Positions 50,011-60,079 of a stretch of DNA of 64,000 nucleotides are shown one piece after another. The stretch's first letter is position 1, and every line of letters begins with the position of its first letter. The notes below the pieces were generated by a model. It did not search any database. It had not been told where the DNA came from and worked only from the letters and a program-made list of their open reading frames with translations. A program made the position numbers and the translations under genes. Source of the stretch: UTCFX2 sp963827155 (GTDB lineage: Bacteria; Chloroflexota; Anaerolineae; Anaerolineales; UBA4823); assembly GCA_963827155.1 (NCBI GenBank), contig CAWGZV010000002.1, forward strand, positions 2,294,001 to 2,358,000, written 5' to 3'.

Positions 50011-50745
50011 TCAGGACAAATGTTCGCGCAGGTATTCCAGCTGTCCCGCGACTGAGCCGTCCAATACTTTATCGCCTACTTTTACTACAAGACCACCCAG
50101 AATTTCAGGATCAACGCGGAATGCGACCGTTTGAGCGCCGACCTTTGAAGTTATCTCGCGTTTTACAATTTCTTTCTCGCTGTCAGTCAAAGGGAGAGCG
50201 CTGGTAATCTCTGCCGATCCACCTTTAATTTCAGCGTCCTGCAGAACGACCACATTCCCAGATTTCACACCCGAGAAGAACTGATTAATCAGCTCCCGTT
50301 GGCGTTTCTCGTCCATGGCTTCGCCAATCAATTTCTGTGTGGCTGCCATCGCTAGAGATGCGACCTGACTGCGCATATCCCCCAATATCCGCTCGCGCTC
50401 GAGCATTGCATCGGCTTTCCCCTGCTCGCGAATCTTGGCAGCTTCGGCCTCGGCTTCATTTTTCACCTCTAAACCCGCAGCCTCCGCTCGTTGAGTTGCC
50501 TCGCGAACCCTTTCCGCCGCCTCCGTGCGCGCTTCATTCACGATCTTCCGCGCTTCTTCCTCTGCGTTTGCCCGAGCCTCAGCGGCAATCCGCGCATCTT
50601 CTAACCCTTGCGCAATCGCCAATCGGCGTTTATTTAACAAACCCATCAGCGGGATAAAAACCCACGCTCGCAAGATTATAAACAGGATAAAAAAGTTAAA
50701 TATCTGTACCAGAAGATAACCAAGATTGATTCCTAATGCTTCCAA
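50011..50745 (-). CDS. atpFH: ATP synthase F0 subunit b fused to delta C-terminal domain
   Basis: 244 residues. The N-terminal 30 residues form the single membrane helix of subunit b (YLLVQIFNFFILFIILRAW), followed by a long Ala/Glu/Arg-rich coiled coil (about 35-150). Residues about 160-244 match the delta/OSCP C-terminal domain, ending with GGLVVKVGDKVLDGSVAGQL. In most bacteria b and delta are separate genes; a b-delta fusion occurs in mycobacteria. It would form the peripheral stalk. Last gene of the block; no alpha, gamma, beta or epsilon gene follows. Confidence 0.88.
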   Translation of the reverse strand: MEALGINLGYLLVQIFNFFILFIILRAWVFIPLMGLLNKRRLAIAQGLEDARIAAEARANAEEEARKIVNEARTEAAERVREATQRAEAAGLEVKNEAEAEAAKIREQGKADAMLERERILGDMRSQVASLAMAATQKLIGEAMDEKRQRELINQFFSGVKSGNVVVLQDAEIKGGSAEITSALPLTDSEKEIVKREITSKVGAQTVAFRVDPEILGGLVVKVGDKVLDGSVAGQLEYLREHLS

Positions 50746-50760
50746 AGCTCGCCTCCTTAT

Positions 50761-50997
50761 TTAGAAAACGAACAGGATCAGGAGTGCAACGACCAGGCAG
50801 TAGATCGCCACCGCTTCCGCGAAGGCAATCCCTAAGATCATATTGGTCTGCACATTTCCACTGGCATCAGGGTTCCGAGCGATACCTTGAACTGCACCAT
50901 TCACCAGGATCCCAATCCCCAAACCTGCACCAATCGTCCCAACCATCGCAAGACCAGCGCCAATTAATTTAGCTGCTGCAGCATCCATAGAATTCAA
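50761..50997 (-). CDS. atpE: ATP synthase F0 subunit c
   Basis: 78 residues, two-helix hairpin. The first helix is GAGLAMVGTIGAGLGIG, the polar loop is GIARNPDASG, and the second helix carries the ion-binding Glu in LGIAFAEAVAIY. The Gln of Na-binding c subunits is absent from the first helix, and Ala follows the Glu, so proton coupling is likely. Confidence 0.95.
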   Translation of the reverse strand: MNSMDAAAAKLIGAGLAMVGTIGAGLGIGILVNGAVQGIARNPDASGNVQTNMILGIAFAEAVAIYCLVVALLILFVF

Positions 50998-51049
50998 GCC
51001 TCCTTAGAAAAGTCGATTATAAGCTGATTATAAAAACGATTCGCCAGGG

Positions 51050-52063
51050 TCAGTGCTCTTCGTCATGCCCGGCATGTCCGGCAGTCGCCTGCGACATGAA
51101 AACCATCGTGAGCATTCCAAAAACAACAGCCTGGATCAAACCGACAAAAAATTCCAGCATCAGAAAAACGGATTGGATGATTGGCAAAAGAGTCCCCATC
51201 ACGAAAAGTAAGACGGACCCAGCAAAAATATTACCAAACAACCGGAAAGAGAATGAAAGGATTTTCGAGAATTCAGAGATGAGCTCCAAGAGACCCACTC
51301 CAAAATCGATCACTCCAAAAATTGGCCGGCTGAATAAACCTTTTACATTGATAAATTTCGACAGATATCCCACCCCTAGCGCTCGCAGCCCCATCACTTG
51401 GGTCATAATAACCGCAATCAAAGCCAGGGCGATCGTGAAATTCAAGTCGGTGGAAAGAACACGCACAAACGGAACCAGGACATAGAGCGGTGTCGCTGAT
51501 TCAGTCTCGTGTTCACCATTGGTAGATTTTGGTGCTTCGGATATCGTATATACACCTGGGACCACTTCCGTGGTCATGTATCCGTGCTGTCCTTCTTTCG
51601 CCTCCTCAAGGACGCCGATGCTGTCGACACCAGGGATTAGCTCCATCCAGTTTACAACCAGCACCAATAAGGTTATCGCAGCGAAGAATGGGAAAATTGC
51701 TTTTGTCCATTTTCCTGCGGTTGTTTCTGTCAGATTATGGATGACCTCCAAGAGGGCTTCTACTGCACCGGTTACCCCCTTCGGAATAAGCTGTCCGGAT
51801 TTCACAACTCTTCGTACAGTCAATGCCATCAAGATCAGGAGCAGGTCTGCAATGACCATGGCGGTCATTGTGTTTGTCCAGTAGAATGGGCCAATCCCGG
51901 GAATTACAAACAAAGGATCATGAGAATAGGCTTCAGGGGGTAATTGAACGTGCGGGCTGACTGGAGGCACCATCCTCGTCGCGATGACAAGCATGACCAT
52001 AAAAGCTAGCACATAATAACGGTTAGGTATACCTAGTATACGGTTTTTGGAAGCGGCGTTCAC
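51050..52063 (-). CDS. atpB: ATP synthase F0 subunit a
   Basis: 337 residues, longer than the usual 230-290. The essential Arg is in SFSFRLFGNIFAGSVLL; other helices include LNFTIALALIAVIMTQVMG and the final helix VVFGMLTMVFMSQA. The extra length is a hydrophilic insertion of about 50 residues after the second helix (ELIPGVDSIG to YVLVPFVRVL). The ATG overlaps the atpZ stop, so the two are translationally coupled. Confidence 0.94.
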   Translation of the reverse strand: MNAASKNRILGIPNRYYVLAFMVMLVIATRMVPPVSPHVQLPPEAYSHDPLFVIPGIGPFYWTNTMTAMVIADLLLILMALTVRRVVKSGQLIPKGVTGAVEALLEVIHNLTETTAGKWTKAIFPFFAAITLLVLVVNWMELIPGVDSIGVLEEAKEGQHGYMTTEVVPGVYTISEAPKSTNGEHETESATPLYVLVPFVRVLSTDLNFTIALALIAVIMTQVMGLRALGVGYLSKFINVKGLFSRPIFGVIDFGVGLLELISEFSKILSFSFRLFGNIFAGSVLLFVMGTLLPIIQSVFLMLEFFVGLIQAVVFGMLTMVFMSQATAGHAGHDEEH

Positions 52064-52362
52064 CGATCGTTTCCTCTCTCGTCGTCTGCTTTGACAGACT
52101 TAGCTGTGCTTTGGATGCCGGAAGTGGCCTTTCGCACAATCCACACCATCGCAAACAAGGTGATGGGAATACTAACTATCATTAAAGTTATCGTAAACAT
52201 CGGGCGGGTCCCTAATTGACTATCCAGCCATAACCCACCAAAAAGGGCTGCCATAATAATCACTAATGTCAGACACCCAACCTGACCCGCTACAGCCGCA
52301 AGCGTGATATTCAAGGCATAACCACCGCGGCTCGTTTTCGGCGGTTGGTCAGTCTGGTTCAT
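52060..52362 (-). CDS. atpZ: AtpZ/AtpI-type small membrane protein
   Basis: 100 residues with two helices: LTLVIIMAALFGGLWLDSQLG then FTITLMIVSIPITLFAMVW. The GLWLDxxLGTRP pattern is typical of AtpZ/gene-1 products at the head of atp operons, which assist c-ring assembly or Mg transport. It has its own promoter (52372-52401) separating the atp block from nuoN. Confidence 0.8.
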   Translation of the reverse strand: MNQTDQPPKTSRGGYALNITLAAVAGQVGCLTLVIIMAALFGGLWLDSQLGTRPMFTITLMIVSIPITLFAMVWIVRKATSGIQSTAKSVKADDERGNDR

Positions 52363-52371
52363 AGCGGGGGA

Positions 52372-52401
52372 ATTTTATCATAGTGTTCGAACTGCCGTCA
52401 A
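52372..52401 (-). promoter_or_regulatory. Sigma-70 promoter of the atp block
   Basis: On the minus strand TTGACG (52401-52396), 18-bp spacer, TAAAAT (52377-52372). Predicted start near 52365, 3 bases before the ATG, so nearly leaderless. Confidence 0.65.
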
Positions 52402-52453
52402 TAAACCTCTCAATTCAATCTGCAGATCTTCAAGAGCTGGGACAAGGCTGTGA

Positions 52454-53893
52454 TTAAAACATAGCCGAAGCAGCGGTGGTTGCCATATTGAACCAGGGGC
52501 TGAAGATCGTGCCAACTAGCAAGATGCCCACGATCAAAACCACCATCGCAACTTTGAGAGAACGAGCCAATGGTATCGGCTTTTCGTCTTCGTCAGAACG
52601 GTAGAGATAAACATATTTTAAGACTGTCAGATAGTAATAGAGCCCGATGATTGAGTTCAAAACTCCAACGACTGCAAGCCAAATCCAACGCGGGTCTTGG
52701 ACCGCCGCCATGAACACAAATACCTTCGCCACAAATCCAGCTAGCGGCGGCATACCGGCTAAGGAAAGAAGCGCGACCATGAAAGCCAGAGCCAAACCGG
52801 GGGCTCTGCGGCTCATCCCATAATAAGCAGTCATATCGTCCGATCCGACCACCTTGCCGTAAGCGCCGACGATTCCAAAAGCCGCCAGATTGGTGATGAG
52901 ATAAGCCACCAAGTAATAGACCACACTGGTCAGACCCAACGCCGAGACCGAAACAACTCCGATGAGGGCATAACCGGCGTGCGCGATCGAAGAATATGCC
53001 AGCATCCTTTTAATATTGTGCTGTGTAAGCGCAACCAGATTTCCAAGCGTCATTGTAACGACCGAGATCGCGGCGAGGATCGGCGCCCACAAATCTTGCG
53101 GAAACACAAAAAGTAAGAGGCGGACCAATACAGCAAAACCAGCTGCTTTCGAGGCGGTCGATAAAAAGCCTGCTACTGGAGTAGGTGCGCCTTCATATAC
53201 ATCTGGTGCCCAGAAATGAAAAGGGACCGCTGATATTTTAAAACCCAAGCCCACTAATACCATAACCAGGCAGGTTACATATACAGGAGCTAAATTCTCA
53301 CGCGGACCTTGCAAAATCGACGAAACGATATTCAGCATATTCGTCGTACCAGATAGACCATAAAGCATTGAAAAACCATACAACATGATCGCGGAGGTCA
53401 TCGCACCAAATAACAAATATTTAAAGCCAGACTCTGTCGATTTTTGATCCTGAACGAAAAATCCAGCAAGAATATAAAGAGGAATTGAGACTGTCTCAAT
53501 CGCCAGATAAAGCATCACAAGATCGGTCGCGCACGCCATGAATGCCATGCCGATCGTTGAAGCGATCATCAAAAGGTAAAATTCCCCTCGCGAACCCAGC
53601 TCATGGAAATCCATCGCCAGCAGCGCGGTGATTCCCGCTCCAAAGATGAAAAGCAGTTTGAAGGTGTAGCTCATCCAATCGTAGCTGATCATCCCACCCC
53701 ACGCCAGTTTTCCCTGGTCACCTGGTCGGGCGCTGAGGCTTAATAAAATCACAAAACCCATCCCAACAGCAGTCACCCAACCTAGGTTGCGGTGTTTTTC
53801 CCTGGGAAGCACCAGATCCAAGACAAGCACAACTATGCCAAGGATAAACAGCAAGATTTCCGGTAAGATCGGTTCAAAAAGCGAAAGCGACAT
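52454..53893 (-). CDS. nuoN: NADH-quinone oxidoreductase subunit N
   Basis: 479 residues, about 14 helices, antiporter-like proton-pumping subunit. Motifs include YLAIETVSIPLYIL with the conserved Glu, SGFKYLLFGAMTSA with the Lys, and the broken-helix region LVALTQHNIKRMLAYSSIAHAGY. Starts 2 bases after the second nuoM stop. Last nuo gene in the cluster. Confidence 0.95.
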   Translation of the reverse strand: MSLSLFEPILPEILLFILGIVVLVLDLVLPREKHRNLGWVTAVGMGFVILLSLSARPGDQGKLAWGGMISYDWMSYTFKLLFIFGAGITALLAMDFHELGSRGEFYLLMIASTIGMAFMACATDLVMLYLAIETVSIPLYILAGFFVQDQKSTESGFKYLLFGAMTSAIMLYGFSMLYGLSGTTNMLNIVSSILQGPRENLAPVYVTCLVMVLVGLGFKISAVPFHFWAPDVYEGAPTPVAGFLSTASKAAGFAVLVRLLLFVFPQDLWAPILAAISVVTMTLGNLVALTQHNIKRMLAYSSIAHAGYALIGVVSVSALGLTSVVYYLVAYLITNLAAFGIVGAYGKVVGSDDMTAYYGMSRRAPGLALAFMVALLSLAGMPPLAGFVAKVFVFMAAVQDPRWIWLAVVGVLNSIIGLYYYLTVLKYVYLYRSDEDEKPIPLARSLKVAMVVLIVGILLVGTIFSPWFNMATTAASAMF

Positions 53894-53895
53894 GA

Positions 53896-55368
53896 TTAAG
53901 CACCTCCCAGCAGGCGCATGATGTTTTGTACGCCCGATTCGACTATCGGCACCATAATTTGCGGATAGACCCCCACGACGACCAGGATTGCTGATAAAAA
54001 GACCACCGCTACTTTATCCAGCATGCTGACATCGTGAACATGTCCTTCAAATTCTTCCGGAAGCTTGCCAAAGAAAACGCTCCCAATAATTCGGATGATA
54101 TAGGAAGCGGTTATGACGATTGAGATGGCAGCGACAATTGCGACCCATGGATAAGTCTCCCATAAACCCATGAAGATTGGGAACTCAGCGATAAAACCCG
54201 AAAAACCTGGCATTCCCATTGAAACCAGACCACCGATGATAAACGCGATCGAAACAAGCGGCATAACTTTACGGAAGCCGCCTAGCCTTGGGATTTCGCG
54301 AGTATGCGCTTGATCGTATACCATCCCGACTACAGCGAAGAAAAGAGCTGTCATGATGCCGTGTGAGAACATCTGCAGTCCGGCACCAAGCATACCTGTC
54401 TCATTCAAGGTAGCAAATCCCATCGCAACCAGACCCATATGGGAGACAGATGAAAAACCGATCACATATTTCAGATCCGTCTGCACGCTCGCAATGAACG
54501 CTCCATAGACCACGTTCACCAGAGTGAGCAGAATGATCCACCACATATGCGCCTTCGCGCCTTCTGGCAGGAGCATGATCCCTACCCGCAGCGCTGCAAA
54601 TGCACCCAGCTTCATCAATACACCAGCATGGAACATCGAAACTGCAGTCGGCGCCGCCACGTGTCCGTCTGGGCTCCAGTTGTGAAAAGGAAAGATGCCG
54701 CCTAATACCGCGAAGCCAAAGAATACAAATGGGAATACGATCTTCTGGAACTCTGGCGAAAATCCCGCCTGTTCCAGCGCAATCATATCGAATGTGCCCA
54801 GCCCAGAAGTGAAATACATTGCCAGCGCACCGACCAATGCAATCACTGACCCGATGAACAAATAGAAAGTCAGCTTCATTGCCGCATATTCGCGTGTAAC
54901 CTTCCAACCCCAGATCGAGATCAAGAGATACATCGGAAAGACTGCAATCTCGTAGAAGAAAAACAGCATAAAGAGATCCTGCGCTACAAAAACACCAAAA
55001 ACACCTGTTGCCAAAATAAATAAGAAAGCAAAGAACTCTCGTGGTCGGTCGTCAATTCCCCATGAAATCAGCACTCCGGTGAACATCACGATGCCCGTCA
55101 ATAAAACCAGTGGGGCATTCATTCCGTCCAGCCCAACATGATAGGAGATTCCAAGAGCTGGAAGCCAGGGGTACTTTTCAACAAACTGGTAGCCGGCCGC
55201 GGCAATATCGTATGAGAAATAAACCCAAATAGAAAGCACCAGGGCAAGAGCGCCGGCGGCAAGTGCAGCTACTCGTACCTCTGTCTTACGATCGGCAGGG
55301 ATCAGCAGGATCAGCAAACCCGCCGCAATCGGAGTGAAGACGATAAAGCTAAGAATCGGGAATTGCAT
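53896..55368 (-). CDS. nuoM: NADH-quinone oxidoreductase subunit M, second copy
   Basis: 490 residues. Antiporter-like subunit: DLFMLFFFYEIAVFPMYLLI with the essential Glu, FPFHNWSPDGHVAAPTAVS, and TDLKYVIGFSSVSHMGL with the Lys. It is a diverged paralogue of the NuoM encoded just upstream rather than a recent duplicate. Starts about 21 bases after that gene. Together the two suggest a complex I with one extra proton-pumping module. Confidence 0.92.
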   Translation of the reverse strand: MQFPILSFIVFTPIAAGLLILLIPADRKTEVRVAALAAGALALVLSIWVYFSYDIAAAGYQFVEKYPWLPALGISYHVGLDGMNAPLVLLTGIVMFTGVLISWGIDDRPREFFAFLFILATGVFGVFVAQDLFMLFFFYEIAVFPMYLLISIWGWKVTREYAAMKLTFYLFIGSVIALVGALAMYFTSGLGTFDMIALEQAGFSPEFQKIVFPFVFFGFAVLGGIFPFHNWSPDGHVAAPTAVSMFHAGVLMKLGAFAALRVGIMLLPEGAKAHMWWIILLTLVNVVYGAFIASVQTDLKYVIGFSSVSHMGLVAMGFATLNETGMLGAGLQMFSHGIMTALFFAVVGMVYDQAHTREIPRLGGFRKVMPLVSIAFIIGGLVSMGMPGFSGFIAEFPIFMGLWETYPWVAIVAAISIVITASYIIRIIGSVFFGKLPEEFEGHVHDVSMLDKVAVVFLSAILVVVGVYPQIMVPIVESGVQNIMRLLGGA

Positions 55369-55389
55369 TATTCACCTCGCTAGGACGGA

Positions 55390-56939
55390 TCAAAACCACA
55401 TAGCCACAGCGTTATTGATTACACTCAGGATCCATCCGGGTAGCACACCGATCCAGAGCATCATCACAATCAGGGGGACAATAACCAGCAGTTCTCTGGC
55501 ATTGATCTCAGTGATATGCCCGACCCAGTGTTCGTTGAGTGGACCATGGAGCACCTGGCGGATCCCTTTAAGATGTACGCGCCGGTAAAGAAAAGCCCGA
55601 TCATCGCAAGAGCAGTATAGAGCGTGAAAACCGGCCAGGCTCCTCGCACGACCAAAAACTCAGAAATAAATCCATTTAATCCCGGCAGACCCAAAGAAGC
55701 CATAGACGTGAAAATCAACAATCCACCGTAAACTGGGATCAGTGGGAATAAACCGCCGTACTCGTTTAGGTCACGCGTATGCGTGCGCTCATAGATCACC
55801 CCAACCAGGAAGAACATACCTGCTGCTGAAAGCCCATGGTTGAACATCTGCAGCACCGCGCCATTCAAGGCAATATTTGCGTCCTGGGTATCCGCCGCAA
55901 ACGCAGCCGCCGCGATACCAAGCACGACAAACCCCATATGATTGACAGAAGAATATGCGACCAGGCGTTTGAAGTCTTTTTGCCCAAATGAGGCGAGCGC
56001 ACCGAAGATAATCGCCATCACGGCCAGGAACGCCAATACTCCCGCATACATTTTTGATTGCTCTGGATATAACGGCAGTACAAGCCGCAAGAAACCATAA
56101 GCCCCAAGTTTCAACAGCACACCAGCCAGAATCATCGAGCCTGCGGTGGGAGCTTCTGTATGCGCATCTGGCAGCCAGGTATGGAATGGCCATACCGGCA
56201 CTTTGATTGCAAATGCAATCGCGAACGCCCAAAATGCGATCGATTTGACTGTGTCAATCGGCATCCCGAATAGCGTCCCGTCCAACGTGAGCCAACGGGC
56301 GCGCAGTTCTGGGAGGTCAAACGTGCCAGATACAACTCCGAGCATCTGGATCGCCAGGAGCAAGCCCAACGAGCCAGCCATGGTATAGATCATGAACTTC
56401 ATGGAAGCATAAGTTCTTGCAGGCATCTTCCGTCCGCCCCAGACTTCTCGCTCGCCTTTTTCACTGCCCCATTGGTTGATCAGGAAATACATAGGTACCA
56501 GGCCGAACTCCCAGAAAACAAAGAACAGCAATAGGTCGAGCATCAAGAAAACCCCAAGCATCCCCATCTCGAGCAGGAAGAAGAGCGCCATGTAGCTCCT
56601 GACCCGATCTTTAATCGAAAAAGATGCCAGCACGGCCAGCGGTGTCAGCAGGGTTGTGAGCAAGACCATCGTCAGTGAAATGCCGTCCACGCCGACATGG
56701 TAAGAGGATTGAATTGCGCTGTACCACACCATCTGCTGTTCGAATTGAAATCCGGCGGCGCTTGAATCAAAGTTCATCCAAAGCATGAGCGCCAGTCCCA
56801 GCGGGATAAAGCTAAGGACGAGTGCCGCCCAGCGGGTCAAGCTTTCCTGGTCATCAGGCAGGAGCATGATGATCACCGCAGCAAAAACCGGAGAGAACAG
56901 GATCAGGGTAAGAATGTTATTTAGGATGAATTCCATCAT
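55390..56939 (-). CDS. nuoM: NADH-quinone oxidoreductase subunit M, first copy, frameshifted near C-terminus
   Basis: About 517 residues joined. Antiporter-like subunit with DLLLFFVFWEFGLVPMYFLI (essential Glu), KVPVWPFHTWLPDAHTEAPT and KDFKRLVAYSSVNHMGF (Lys). The frame breaks at about 55567: restoring one C (CC in place of C) after GAYI gives LKGIRQVLHGPL, the normal NuoM sequence, and leads to a TGA at 55390-55392. An insertion (GSEKGEREVWGG) lies after the Glu helix. Immediately downstream of nuoL. Confidence 0.93.
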
Positions 56940-56975
56940 TCGCTCCTGTGGAATAAGTCATATCAGAAATAATCA

Positions 56976-59152
56976 TCAGCGTACAATCAAAAAATAATAA
57001 AAGAATGCACTGACGACAAGGATGCTAACCAGTGTCAGGATCATATACTGCTGGACGCGTCCAGTTTGAATTGTCCGGAATACGCCGCCGAGTTTTTTAG
57101 TGCTCTCCCCTACCAGATCCCCTGAGCCGTTGATTATCGGTCTGTCGACTACATTCCGCAGGAAATTGCCGATCACACCGGAGATATGGGCAAACCAATG
57201 CAATATTCCATCAATGACTTTCTGATCCATCCACAAAGAGGTAAAAGTGACTGCAAACCAATTCGCTGGCTTGACAAAAACCTGACCGTAAAATTCATCG
57301 ATGTAATACTTGTTTTTGAGAATGGTCGAGATTCGAACTCCCAATAACTTCTCCACCGGATCGACCGCACCGGCTTTGTAGGACCTGTAAACCCACCAAC
57401 CCAAACCAAGACCACCCAGGGCGACTACCAACGAAGTCAGCAGAGGCACATAGTTGAAGGGCAGGGTCTCGGGAAGTTCAAGCAGCGTTCCCCCAACAAA
57501 CTCATGGATATAATTGGGGAGTAGACCACCGATCAGTGGAAATTCTTCATGGATCCCCAGCCATCCAATTCCGACCCCAAATACAGCCAAAATGATGAGC
57601 GGAACAGTCATCGTGGACTTGCTCTCGACTGCATGGTGAGCCGCTTCAGTTCGCGGTGCTCCCAGGAAGGTCAGCGAAATTTGGCGCATGGTATAAAAAG
57701 CGGTGAGCAGGGCTGCTATGGCTAAGACCACAAATACGATTGGTGCAAATGCAAATGCTTCTGCCAGGATCTCATCTTTTGACCAAAATCCCGCTGTAAC
57801 TATCGGAAAACCCGATAGTGCAAGCCCGCCAATCAAGAATGTGATGAAAGTTATGGGCATTTTTCGCCGCAGCCCACCCATATTGAACATGTCCTGCGGA
57901 TCGACATGCTCTCCGGTGTGCAGCACGCCATGTTCTACACCGTGGATGACCGAGCCTGAGCCCAGGAAGAGTAAGGCTTTGAAGAATGCGTGGGTTACCA
58001 GGTGGAAAGTCGCGGCAACGTAACCGCCAACGCCAAGCGCAGCAACCATGAACCCGAGCTGAGAGATCGTCGAATAGGCAAGAACGCGTTTGATGTCGCG
58101 CTGGAGAACTGCGATTGTCGCCGCAAACAATGCCGTGAAAGTCCCAATGATCGACATGGCGATCATGGGTTCTGTAAGATGCCCGTGTTCGTATCCGGCT
58201 GAGAGCAGCGGAAATACCCGGATGATCATGTAAACGCCAGCAGAAACCATCGTGGCGGCATGGATCATCGCAGAAACAGGCGTGGGTCCTTCCATCGCAT
58301 CTGGGAGCCAAACGTGCAGTGGAAATTGAGCAGATTTACCAATCGTCCCTATGAAAAGCAGGATCCCAATCAAAGCGGCAGCAGACATTCCAGAAATATA
58401 GGAGGGCATCGTCGCCAGTTTTTCGAGCATCCCTGGGCTGTAAAAAATCTCGCGATAATTTAGTGTCCCCGTGGCGGAATAAAGATAAGCGATGCCGAGC
58501 AGCATAAACACATCACCGACTCTGGTCGTGAGGAAAGCCTTGATCATGGCTGCACGAGCTGAAGGCTTTCCATACCAAAAGCCGATCAGCAGGTATGAAC
58601 ACAAACCCATTATTTCCCAGCCGATAAACAGGCTGAGCATATTGTCAGAAACAACCAGAAAGTACATTCCGAAGGCGAACAAACCGATAAAAGCAAAGAA
58701 ACGCGAATACATCGGCTCAATCGATGGGACCGTATGCGAATGACCGTGCACATCCTGCACAGCAGCGCCGTGGGGGGGGTTCCAGGTCGGTCGTGTTCAC
58801 CCTTTGGCTGCCCAAAATTATGATAGCCGATGCTGTAAATGAAAATCATCAGGATCGTCCATGCCACAAAGAAAAGCGTGATCGTGGAGAGCGGATCGAT
58901 CAATACGCCAATCCTGAACCAGGTATCTCCCACAGGAAACCATGGAATTGAAGAGGTAAAGGGATGGACGCCGAGATGCTCCACCTGCAGAGCACGCCAG
59001 ATGATCACCATGCTGCCAAGCCAGGAGAGCAACGCACCGCCGACTGCGATTGTGTGGCTGAAGGGTTTGCTGCGGTTCGTAAACAGGATGATCAGAAAAA
59101 ACGCCAGCACAGGAGGGAGTGGGACCAACCAAATCAATGTCTCTGTCGTCAT
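56976..59152 (-). CDS. nuoL: NADH-quinone oxidoreductase subunit L, frameshifted
   Basis: About 725 residues joined; somewhat long for NuoL. Core motifs: FIGWEIMGLCSYLLIG (Glu), QFPLHVWLPDAMEGPTPVSA, LQRDIKRVLAYSTISQLGF (Lys), and a C-terminal lateral-helix region ending in an isolated helix. The frame breaks at an 8-base G run (58772-58779); nine bases would give GTPPHGAAVQDVHGHS and join the two parts. The first frame supplies the N-terminal two helices. Third largest proton-pumping subunit of the complex. Confidence 0.95.
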
Positions 59153-59210
59153 TTAAAATACCTCTCTCAGCGAGTTGTTATCTGAGTAGATCGCCTCTTG
59201 GTGCCCAAAA

Positions 59211-59519
59211 TTACCATTTCATCAAGTCGATTTGATCTGCGGAAATAGTGTCTCTCCGCCGGTATATCGATATAAACAATGCCAGCCCAACCGCAACTTC
59301 TGCGGCTGCAGTCGCGAAAACGATCACCGCGAATACCTGACCAGTAATCATATCCGGCGTCTTATAGCGCCAAAATGCGATGAGGTTGATATTGACAGCG
59401 TTCAACATCAGCTCGATGCCCATTAAGATCGCAATCGCATTCTTTCGTGCCAGGACGCCAAACAGACCGACCGCGAAAAGCGCTGCCGCAAAATATAAAT
59501 ACCAGGAAAGTGGGATCAT
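59211..59519 (-). CDS. nuoK: NADH-quinone oxidoreductase subunit K
   Basis: 102 residues, three helices, normal length. Conserved Glu residues in IAILMGIELMLNAVNINLIAFW and in VFATAAAEVAVGLAL, both part of the proton path. Follows nuoJ by 9 bases. Confidence 0.95.
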   Translation of the reverse strand: MIPLSWYLYFAAALFAVGLFGVLARKNAIAILMGIELMLNAVNINLIAFWRYKTPDMITGQVFAVIVFATAAAEVAVGLALFISIYRRRDTISADQIDLMKW

Positions 59520-59528
59520 CTAAACCAC

Positions 59529-60042
59529 CTACTTCCTTTCCCAGGCGATATAGATCGCCCCGATCAGCGCTGCCAGAAGCAGCAGCGAAGCCAATTCAAA
59601 TGGCAGGACATATCCGCTTGGTGAAACCAACGCAGTCCCTAACATCCGCAGCGAGTCTAGCTCTGGCGTCCATGGGCGGCGCTGAGATCCTAAAGCCTGG
59701 CCAAAGCATGATCACAGTCCCTAATGCCGCCAGCGCAACTGCCGCGATGGCTGCAGACCAGCCCCAGTTTTCATTGAAGCGAGGACCCATATCAATGGCA
59801 ATCTTGCGGGTTAACATGATCGCAAAGATCATCAAGATTGCAATCGCTCCGATGTAGATGACCACCTGAACCACAGCCAGAAAGCCAGCCTGGAGCAGTA
59901 CAAAAGCTACTGCCACACCAAATAAAGCCGCTACCAGCCACAATGCCGAATGGATCAGGTTTGGAGATGTGACGACCATTAATGCGCAGCTGGTGGTGAC
60001 GATCGCAACAAACCAGAACAATATTTGCATGAACGTTATCAT
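59529..60042 (-). CDS. nuoJ: NADH-quinone oxidoreductase subunit J, frameshifted
   Basis: About 171 residues joined. ALWLVAALFGVAVAFVLLQ and VVQVVIYIGAIAILMIF are typical NuoJ helices. The frame changes at 59674-59676, where GGG in place of GG explains it; the second frame restores PWTPELDSLRMLGTAL and the last helix (LASLLLLAALIGAIYIAW). Confidence 0.92.
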
Positions 60043-60079
60043 CGGTACACTCCCATTGAGATCAGGAAGTCTGCTAATC

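Noticed and set aside
58772..58779. 8-base G run in nuoL as a phase-variation tract
   Set aside because: nuoL is a housekeeping gene and many other genes here carry similar one-base shifts, so a sequencing error is much more likely.
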